Of a DNA stretch of 11,061 bases, positions 6,022 to 11,061 are shown piece by piece. Made by a program: the position numbers and the translations under genes. The notes under the pieces were generated by a model. That model saw only the letters and a list, made by a program, of their open reading frames with translations. It was not told the DNA's origin and did not search any database. Source of the stretch: Bacillota bacterium (lineage in GTDB: Bacteria > Bacillota > Bacilli > Alicyclobacillales > SLC66); the NCBI GenBank assembly GCA_021821225.1, contig JAKACR010000067.1, positions 1 to 11,061 on the forward strand. The letters run 5' to 3'. Every line of letters begins with the position of its first letter. Position 1 is the stretch's first letter.

Positions 6022-8349
6022 ATGGATCATGAAAGTGTTCAGGAGGCGTGTGCGGGAGTGGCGGAACGAGTGGTGGAACGAATGGTGGAACGGGCAGAGT
6101 ACCAGTTCAATACGGACTGGTATTTTAAGGAGGACGATGCGGAGGAGTACAGCCAAGCATTACGGTCCTCCGAAAGATGGCAACAGGTCTGTTTGCCCCA
6201 TTCAAACGCGCTGGTTCCTCGACAAGATATGGATTCCGGCGCCTATCAATTTCGTTCCTGGTATAAAAAAGAGTTCCGTCTGCCCCCACACTGTTCCGAT
6301 AAACGCGTTTGGTTGAGCTTCGAAGGGGCTATGTCAGTCGCGCAGGTCTATATCAACGGACAGCGTGCCGGAGAACATCAAGGTGGATACACCCCTTTCA
6401 CGATGGATATCACGGACTTTTTAGACTGGCAGAGCGTAAATACGGTGGCCGTGCGTCTTGACTCCCGCGCGCAAAGCGATATTCCTCCGGAAGGAGGACG
6501 CATCGACTATCTATTGTTTGGCGGTCTCTATCGGGAGGCGCGGCTGACGGTTCTCGGTCTGATACACATTATTGATGCATTTATATGGACAGAATCAGCC
6601 GCAGTGAATCACGCAGTCCTGCGCGGTTCACTGCGCATGGCCAATCGGGGAAGACAGTCGCGAACTGTGCGTGTGAGAGCGATCTGCCGGCCGAAAAATG
6701 GGGTCGGAGTCCTGTCCCTTGATCTTGGAGAGACCACGGTCTCGGCCGGATCGGAGACAGGATATCCCGTTACATTGGAAATCATGAATCCGCGTCTTTG
6801 GGATGTCGATCATCCTGAACTGTATGAAATCGAGTTCTGGTTGTTGGACGATGAAGAGAGCGTGGACAAAAAGGCGGTCACGTTTGGGATTCGGACGATT
6901 CAGGTGGATAAGGCGGGAGTTCTCTTGAATGGACGACTGCTCAAATTGCGTGGGCTCAACCGCCATCAGACCTTTCCCGTGATCGGCGGGGCGGCGCCGG
7001 CGCGCCTGCAGCGACGGGACGCCTGGATTTTGAAGCGGCAGTTGGGTCTGAATTTTGTCCGGACTTCTCACTACCCGCAGGACCCACATTTTTTGGCAGC
7101 CTGTGATGAACTGGGATTATTGGTTTTTGAAGAGCTTCCCGGTTGGAATTATATTGGGGGTGATCGCTGGAAAGCAACGGGACTGCAACTGATCCGGGAA
7201 ATGATCCTGCGCGACCGGAATCACGCCTCGATTTTCCTGTGGGGAGTTCGAATCAATGAATCTGCGGACGATCACGATTTTTATTTTCAAACCAATCAAC
7301 TGGCGCGCTCCTTGGATCCGACCCGTCCAACCGGAGGGGGCCGGGATATTTTGACAAGTGAGTGGTTGGAAGATGTGTACACTTTCAACGATTTTTCGCT
7401 TGAACTGAGACCCACCGTCCATACTCCGACATTGATCACGGAATACTTGGGGCACATGTTTCCGGTCAAACCCACCGATCCGGAACCATTGCTTGTCATG
7501 CATGCCCTTCATCATGCGGGGATCGTGAATCAGTTGCACGGAAGAGCCGACCTGATGGGCGGATCCGGCTGGTGCGCTTTTGACTACAATACACGCCACA
7601 CGTTCGGTTCCGGGAACGGGGTTTGCCATCACGGCGTCTGCGATCTATATCGCAATCTGAAATTCGCCGGTTTTTTTTATGCGAGTCAAATGGATGCGGA
7701 TCAGGGGATCGTACTGTATGTGGCGACCTATCTTACCGATGCGAGTTTGGCCAGGGCATACTTTCCGGCAGACCATCCGTTTTATTTCAATCTAAAAAAC
7801 GAGTCACTCACGGTGTACGTGTTTACGAACTGTGATTCGGTTTCGCTCGAAAAGGATGGCGTATCGTTGGGTGTAAAAATTCCGGATCGCGAGCGCTTTC
7901 CGTTTCTCCCTCATCCGCCCGTCTCGTTTGCAGTTCCCGTCGCGCCGATCACAGGCCGGTTGAGAGCCGTCGGCTACGTCCGCGGGGAACCCGTCAGGAT
8001 GGTCGAGGTGCGAACCCCGGAAAGCATGCATCGTCTTGTGGTTCAAGCGGACGACTCTGTATTGGCGGCGGACGGCAGTGACATGACCTGCATCCGCGCG
8101 ACACTGGTGGATCGCAATGGGCAGAGGTTGCCCTATGCGAATCATGTCGTCACCTTCGCGACGGCGGGGCCGCTTTTCGTCATGGGAACCGACAGAGTGA
8201 GCCTGGATGCCGGGATCGCATGCGTCTATGCCAAAACCGGGACGACGCCGGGAAGCGCCACGATAGCCGTGTCCATGGAAGGCGTTCCGACGGAACGGTT
8301 GACGATTGAAATCAGGGCGGATTCCCGGTTGCAATTGCCGAGTCTATAA
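6022..8349 (+). CDS. GH2 family beta-glycosidase (beta-galactosidase/beta-glucuronidase type), cytoplasmic
   Basis: A 775-residue retaining exo-beta-glycosidase of family GH2. The domain order fits: a jelly-roll sugar-binding domain at about 28-178 (GAYQFRSWYKKEF, VYINGQRAGEHQGGYTPF, GGLYREA at 167-173), an Ig-like domain to about 290, a TIM barrel starting near RGLNRH (310-315) with RTSHYP (347-352), and C-terminal beta-domains to 775 including an Ig-like segment (ADGSDMTCIRATLVDRNG) typical of longer GH2 enzymes. The acid/base is probably Glu413 in RDRNHASIFLWGVRINES and the nucleophile Glu474 in TLITEYLGHMF. GH2 covers beta-galactosidases, beta-glucuronidases and beta-mannosidases, and the sequence does not settle which. 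No signal peptide is present. The N-terminus carries a repeated VAER/VVER/MVER segment not usual for the family. The palindromic element follows 2 bases after the stop. Confidence 0.92.
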   Translation: MDHESVQEACAGVAERVVERMVERAEYQFNTDWYFKEDDAEEYSQALRSSERWQQVCLPHSNALVPRQDMDSGAYQFRSWYKKEFRLPPHCSDKRVWLSFEGAMSVAQVYINGQRAGEHQGGYTPFTMDITDFLDWQSVNTVAVRLDSRAQSDIPPEGGRIDYLLFGGLYREARLTVLGLIHIIDAFIWTESAAVNHAVLRGSLRMANRGRQSRTVRVRAICRPKNGVGVLSLDLGETTVSAGSETGYPVTLEIMNPRLWDVDHPELYEIEFWLLDDEESVDKKAVTFGIRTIQVDKAGVLLNGRLLKLRGLNRHQTFPVIGGAAPARLQRRDAWILKRQLGLNFVRTSHYPQDPHFLAACDELGLLVFEELPGWNYIGGDRWKATGLQLIREMILRDRNHASIFLWGVRINESADDHDFYFQTNQLARSLDPTRPTGGGRDILTSEWLEDVYTFNDFSLELRPTVHTPTLITEYLGHMFPVKPTDPEPLLVMHALHHAGIVNQLHGRADLMGGSGWCAFDYNTRHTFGSGNGVCHHGVCDLYRNLKFAGFFYASQMDADQGIVLYVATYLTDASLARAYFPADHPFYFNLKNESLTVYVFTNCDSVSLEKDGVSLGVKIPDRERFPFLPHPPVSFAVPVAPITGRLRAVGYVRGEPVRMVEVRTPESMHRLVVQADDSVLAADGSDMTCIRATLVDRNGQRLPYANHVVTFATAGPLFVMGTDRVSLDAGIACVYAKTGTTPGSATIAVSMEGVPTERLTIEIRADSRLQLPSL
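6058..6093 (+). repeat. Three 12-base tandem repeats at the N-terminus of GH2
   Basis: Three consecutive 12-base units (6058, 6070, 6082) of the form RTGGYGGAACGR encode VAER, VVER and MVER, residues 13-24. They form a short charged, probably helical, extension ahead of the sugar-binding domain. Confidence 0.85.
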
Positions 8350-8350
8350 A

Positions 8351-8507
8351 AGAGCCTGTTCAAAAAGGGGGCAGGTAAGATCCGCGCAGTGCAAGGAAGC
8401 AGCCAGAAATGCGGACCGAGCGTACGTTTTTGGGTACGTGAGGGAGCATTTCTGGCGATGACGCCGCAATGTGCCGGGGAGTTCTGCTCCCTTTTTGAAC
8501 AACCTCT
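8351..8507. repeat. 157-base imperfect palindrome (REP/MITE-like element)
   Basis: The outer ends are near-perfect inverted copies: AGAGCCTGTTCAAAAAGGG at 8351-8369 against AGAGGTTGTTCAAAAAGGG read from 8507 backwards. An inner pair, GCCAGAAATGC at 8402-8412 and GCATTTCTGGC at 8446-8456, is perfect and falls at exactly symmetric distances about the centre at 8429. The tip holds GTAC on both sides of a T-rich loop. The region between outer and inner pairs matches only in part. The whole can fold into one long hairpin. It encodes nothing and lies just past the GH2 stop. Similar elements with TTCAAAAAG ends and a hairpin form are scattered through some Bacilli genomes (general knowledge); family membership here is inference. 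Confidence 0.8.
8477..8496 (+). terminator. Candidate intrinsic terminator in the right arm of the palindrome
   Basis: GGGAG and CTCCC form a 5-base stem with a 5-base loop (TTCTG), followed directly by TTTTT. It could end the transcript carrying the GH2 gene. The stem is short; the larger palindrome could strengthen or compete with it. Confidence 0.5.
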
Positions 8508-8525
8508 AAAAACACAAGAGGTGAC

Positions 8526-8610
8526 AAGGAGAATTCAGGATGAAACGAATGGTTGGCCGCGGTTGAGCGAAGAAACCTCCAGGAAGCTGGACGTGATTAT
8601 CAATGGATGA
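8526..8610 (+). pseudogene. RBS-bearing micro-ORF with frameshifted continuation (gene remnant or leader)
   Basis: AAGGAG at 8526-8531 stands 8 bases before an ATG at 8540, as good a translation start as any in the window. The frame closes after 8 codons (MKRMVGRG, stop 8564-8566). One frame over, directly across that stop, the sequence reads LSEETSRKLDVIING before a stop at 8608-8610, and this looks like ordinary coding sequence. A single-base change would join the two into a 23-residue peptide. It may be the remains of a gene disrupted beside the palindrome, or a short translated leader for the gene at 8635. I recognise no protein family in it. Confidence 0.35.
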
Positions 8611-8620
8611 AGTGTGTATG

Positions 8621-8626
8621 GGGAGG
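8621..8626 (+). promoter_or_regulatory. Ribosome binding site deciding the start of the first Gfo/Idh gene
   Basis: GGGAGG lies 8 bases before ATG 8635. It lies downstream of the in-frame GTG at 8614, so the shorter protein starting at 8635, beginning MLRVAVVGSG as usual for the family, is preferred. Confidence 0.8.
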
Positions 8627-8634
8627 CGGTCGTG

Positions 8635-9624
8635 ATGCTTCGTGTAGCCGTCGTTGGGTCGGGCACCATGGGGAAGGTGCATTCAAACGCTTATGAACAG
8701 ATGCCTGACGTACATCTTGTCGGTATCGTGGATCGTTCAAAAGTTCGTGGAGAACAGCTTGCCAGAGAGCGGTCCACCCATGCGTATTCAAGTCTTGAGG
8801 ATCTGTTTGCCAAGGAGCAAGTGGATGTTGTGGACATATGCCTTCCCACTGATCTGCATCGAACTTTCGCAGAAAAAGCTTTTGCGGCCGGTAAACACGT
8901 GATTTGTGAAAAACCGGTCGCGCGGACCCTGGCGGATGCCTGGGCCATGCACGATGCGAGTCTGAAGGCCGGCGTTCAGTTGCATGTGGCTCAGGTCCTG
9001 CGCTTTTTTCCGGAATACAAGATGGCCAGGGAGATCGTACAGCGTGGCGAACTCGGCGAGATCAAAATGGCGCAAGCGGTTCGCGGCGGCGTATTTCCGC
9101 AGGGTGTCGAAGATTGGTATGCGAATGTGGAACGCAGCGGATCTCTCATTGTCGACATGATGATCCACGACATTGATTTTCTTCGCTGGTGTTTCGGAGA
9201 AGTTGAGCGTGTCTATGCGAGGAATCTGTTGCAAAACGAGATGAACCGGATCGACCACGCGTATGTCAGTTTGCGCTTTAAAAATGGCGTCATCGCACAG
9301 TTGGAAGGTACGTGGGCTTATCCCTCCGGATTTCATACGGAGCTTGAACTGGCCGGTCGAGCCGGCATACTTCGCCATCGAAGTGAGGATTCCGTGCCGG
9401 TTGAGACGTTCTTCCACGCTCAGGCGGCAAATGCCGGGGGTGTCGCTGTCCCCGAAAGTCCGCTGGCGAAGGACCCCTATTATGCTGAACTGGAGCACTT
9501 TATCGATTGTATCGCAGGGAACGCCCAGTCGATTGTCAGTGTTCACGACGCCATCATGGCTTTGGAGATTGGTCTTGCCGCCCTGGAATCGGCGCGCACC
9601 GGCCGCGTCGTTTCACTGGAATAG
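8635..9624 (+). CDS. Gfo/Idh/MocA family NAD(P)-dependent oxidoreductase
   Basis: A 329-residue dehydrogenase of the family that oxidises sugars, inositols and related hydroxyl compounds with NAD(P). The Rossmann domain starts at once: VAVVGSGTMG with the GxGxxG motif at 8-13, and Asp38 or so in GIVDRS at the end of the second strand, which suggests NAD preference. CEKPVART gives the catalytic Lys93. The C-terminal alpha/beta domain carries DMMIHDIDFLRW with His178 and Asp181, the usual catalytic His and substrate-binding Asp. The length is normal. It is followed after 36 bases by a second family member in the same direction, with no terminator between, so they are probably one transcript. 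The substrate is not predictable; neighbouring glycosidases suggest a released sugar or a glycoside. Confidence 0.93.
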   Translation: MLRVAVVGSGTMGKVHSNAYEQMPDVHLVGIVDRSKVRGEQLARERSTHAYSSLEDLFAKEQVDVVDICLPTDLHRTFAEKAFAAGKHVICEKPVARTLADAWAMHDASLKAGVQLHVAQVLRFFPEYKMAREIVQRGELGEIKMAQAVRGGVFPQGVEDWYANVERSGSLIVDMMIHDIDFLRWCFGEVERVYARNLLQNEMNRIDHAYVSLRFKNGVIAQLEGTWAYPSGFHTELELAGRAGILRHRSEDSVPVETFFHAQAANAGGVAVPESPLAKDPYYAELEHFIDCIAGNAQSIVSVHDAIMALEIGLAALESARTGRVVSLE

Positions 9625-9646
9625 TTTCGGCCTTTAATGGTTGGAT

Positions 9647-9652
9647 AGGAGG
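9647..9652 (+). promoter_or_regulatory. Ribosome binding site for the second Gfo/Idh gene
   Basis: AGGAGG lies 8 bases before ATG 9661, in the 36-base gap between the paired genes. The strong site suggests the second protein is made in quantity despite its missing catalytic motifs. Confidence 0.75.
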
Positions 9653-9660
9653 AACGAGCC

Positions 9661-10578
9661 ATGAAATGGGGTATCGTGGGTCTGGAAGATCCGATGGTCC
9701 ATATGTTTTTGAAGGGATTTTCTGAATCCAATCCCGGAGAACTGGCGGGCTTTACCGGGGTTGGTCAGGAGAATTGCCATATGATTGCCCAAAAATACAA
9801 CGTCCGCCACTATGCGGATGTCACCGCTCTCATGGATGAGGTTGACGCGGTGCTGGTCTTCACTGAAACAGCGGATCGGGCGGCGGCGATCAAACGTGTC
9901 GCAACGTTTGGAAAACACGTGTTCTGCAACCCTCCGTTTGCGTTGACAATGGAGGAGGCGCGCGCGTGCGCGGAATTCTGTACAAAACAAGGGGTTATGC
10001 TCGAAGCGGTCTTCCCGCTTCGCTTTGCTCCGAGCGTACAACGCGTCAAAGCGATGCTGGAGGAGGGACAACTCGGCCGCGTGGTGGCCATCCGCGGCAC
10101 AGCCATTTTCGACGCCGCGCTGCCCGCCATTGATTTGATGAGATGGCTGGCGGATGACGAGTTTCGTTCCGTATATGCAGAGATTGGTTCGCTTTTTCCA
10201 GACGGGGACGATTGCGTGCTTCTGACGGTCGACTTTGTGCGGGGAGCGATCGGATCCCTCGGCCCAAGCGGCGCAAAATCGAGTTTCTCAGATGCTGAGG
10301 AGGATATGGACTTCGAGATTATTGGCACGGGCGGCGTCGTGAGACTTCGGATTTTTGGGCAAGAACTCTCTGTGATCAACAATCGCGACCGGCGGATCAG
10401 TTCAAGATTCTGGGGAGATCACCCGGCTTTGAAGGCTGTGGAAGCATACGGAGCCCGGATCCAAACCGGCGGATGGATGCGCGCCGCCGAAAATGCGGGC
10501 ATGCGAGCGATGGCAGTCAGCGAAGCCGCCCGTCGATCGGCGGCAACCGGACAGCCTGCAGCAGTGGATTATCGGTAA
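9661..10578 (+). CDS. Divergent Gfo/Idh/MocA family protein, probably catalytically inactive
   Basis: A 305-residue relative of the upstream enzyme that keeps the overall plan but lacks the key residues. The N-terminal strand WGIVG is followed by LEDPM, so the glycine-rich NAD loop is GLEDPM (7-12) instead of GxGxxG. The EKP motif is replaced by NPP: HVFCNPPFALT has Pro91 where the neighbour has catalytic Lys93. In ALPAIDLMRW, Pro155 replaces the catalytic His while Asp158 and the RW pair remain. The rest aligns by eye with the family: VDAVLVFTETADR, PLRFAPSVQRVK, LEEGQLGRVVAIRG. The frame is intact, codon use is ordinary and the RBS is strong, so this is a working gene and not a decayed one. 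It may form a mixed complex with the upstream enzyme, bind a ligand, or use another chemistry; this is inference. Confidence 0.85.
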   Translation: MKWGIVGLEDPMVHMFLKGFSESNPGELAGFTGVGQENCHMIAQKYNVRHYADVTALMDEVDAVLVFTETADRAAAIKRVATFGKHVFCNPPFALTMEEARACAEFCTKQGVMLEAVFPLRFAPSVQRVKAMLEEGQLGRVVAIRGTAIFDAALPAIDLMRWLADDEFRSVYAEIGSLFPDGDDCVLLTVDFVRGAIGSLGPSGAKSSFSDAEEDMDFEIIGTGGVVRLRIFGQELSVINNRDRRISSRFWGDHPALKAVEAYGARIQTGGWMRAAENAGMRAMAVSEAARRSAATGQPAAVDYR

Positions 10579-10637
10579 GCGGCGAGGGGGAGAGAGGGCA
10601 TGCTGAGGGAAATGACCCTGTCCGTTTAGTTTGGTAC

Positions 10638-10656
10638 ACCCTCATGCGGATAGGGT
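10638..10656 (+). terminator. Weak hairpin between convergent genes
   Basis: ACCCT (10638-10642) and AGGGT (10652-10656) can pair across a 9-base loop, followed by TATTCT. The stem is short and the T-run poor. It is the only terminator-like structure I see in the 108 bases between the second Gfo/Idh stop and the convergent gene end at 10687. Confidence 0.25.
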
Positions 10657-10686
10657 TATTCTCATGAATCATTCGGTGATGAAGCT

Positions 10687-11061
10687 TTAAAGCGCGAAGA
10701 TGGCCCATGATCCTGCAGGGATCCGGCGTGACCCCTGAACCGGCCAATCCTCCTCTTCCACCGCAAACCCGTTTTCGAGCGACTCCGCATATACGCGGAC
10801 GGCCGTCAGGGGCTGAAAGTCGGAAGCCACGCGCTCCTTCCAGCCAGCCAGCATCTCCCCCGAAACAGCGAAGGCGTCATCCCCAAGATTGGCACAAGCG
10901 AACACCAGCGATGCTCTTGTGCGATAGACGTTGACAAAGACAAATTCGGGCAACTCAAGCCAGAGTTGGGCGACTGGACCACTTAGTTCCGGATTGGGGT
11001 TGCCCAGTTCTGCCAGGGAGCGGCGATAGTGCTCCCAATAGGCGATTTCTTCCGGCGTACG
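10687..11061 (-). CDS. C-terminal fragment of an unrecognised protein, possibly a carbohydrate-active enzyme
   Basis: The minus-strand frame is open from the window end at 11061 to a TAA at 10687-10689, giving the last 124 residues of a gene that begins outside. It opens with TPEEIAYWEHYRRSL, probably helical, then turns into beta-rich sequence: FVFVNVYRTRASLVFACANL, later FQPLTAVRVYAESLE and a final IPAGSWAIFAL. A beta-sandwich ending in a PAGSWA-like strand is common at the C-terminus of glycoside hydrolases such as alpha-amylase or alpha-galactosidase relatives, which would suit this neighbourhood. I cannot assign a family. It converges on the second Gfo/Idh gene and therefore belongs to a different transcript. 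Confidence 0.72.
   Translation of the reverse strand, partial: RTPEEIAYWEHYRRSLAELGNPNPELSGPVAQLWLELPEFVFVNVYRTRASLVFACANLGDDAFAVSGEMLAGWKERVASDFQPLTAVRVYAESLENGFAVEEEDWPVQGSRRIPAGSWAIFAL

Noticed and set aside
8389..8610. A 73-residue frame running from inside the palindrome to 8610
   Set aside because: Its first half is the translated palindrome and its start has no RBS. Only its last part, discussed as a frameshifted remnant, looks coding.
8788..9546. A 252-residue open frame on the minus strand opposite the first Gfo/Idh gene
   Set aside because: The plus strand has clear family motifs along its length; the minus frame has no RBS or recognisable motif and is a shadow of the coding bias.
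1..11061. CRISPR arrays, tRNA or rRNA genes, transposase genes, toxin-antitoxin or phage genes
   Set aside because: None was seen on either strand: no regularly spaced repeats, no cloverleaf-like sequence, and no matching protein motifs.

Overview
The window looks like chromosomal DNA of a moderately GC-rich Firmicute, plausibly a Bacilli lineage such as Alicyclobacillaceae or Paenibacillaceae. This rests on inference: strong GGAGG-type ribosome binding sites at nearly every gene, a Gram-positive-style signal peptide on one product, and a long palindromic intergenic repeat of a kind known in Bacilli. No rRNA or other taxonomic marker is present. The theme is carbohydrate uptake and breakdown.

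Layout. (1) Positions 1-1304, plus strand: the 3' end of an OppD/DppD-type ABC ATPase, overlapped by 4 bases by a complete OppF/DppF-type ATPase. This is the tail of an oligopeptide/oligosaccharide importer operon and is visibly richer in GC than the rest. (2) Positions 1326-4720, minus strand: a two-gene operon of a putative TIM-barrel glycosidase (DUF4832-like) and a GH20 beta-N-acetylhexosaminidase, joined by a GTGA overlap. (3) Positions 4721-4896: a divergent control region whose two predicted sigma-A promoters share one inverted repeat. (4) Positions 4897-8349, plus strand: an unrecognised secreted protein and a GH2 beta-glycosidase. (5) Positions 8351-8507: a 157-base imperfect palindrome, followed by a stretch with an RBS-bearing 8-codon ORF that looks like a frameshifted remnant. 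(6) Positions 8635-10578, plus strand: two tandem Gfo/Idh/MocA proteins. The first has all its usual motifs; the second has lost the NAD-binding glycine motif and the catalytic Lys and His. (7) Positions 10687-11061, minus strand: the C-terminal end of a gene running out of the window.

How they may work together (inference). The three glycosidase-like enzymes lack signal peptides, so they should act in the cytoplasm on imported oligosaccharides, with the OppDF-type transporter a possible but unproven importer. GH20 would remove beta-linked N-acetylhexosamine, GH2 would remove beta-linked galactose, glucuronic acid or a related sugar, and the Gfo/Idh pair would oxidise or epimerise a released sugar or a glycoside. 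The secreted protein is the only exported product in the cluster and might bind the polymer or its fragments outside the cell. The most unusual items are the Gfo/Idh pair with an apparent pseudoenzyme partner, the orphan secreted protein sharing a control region with glycosidases, the shared operator-like repeat, and the palindromic repeat element.
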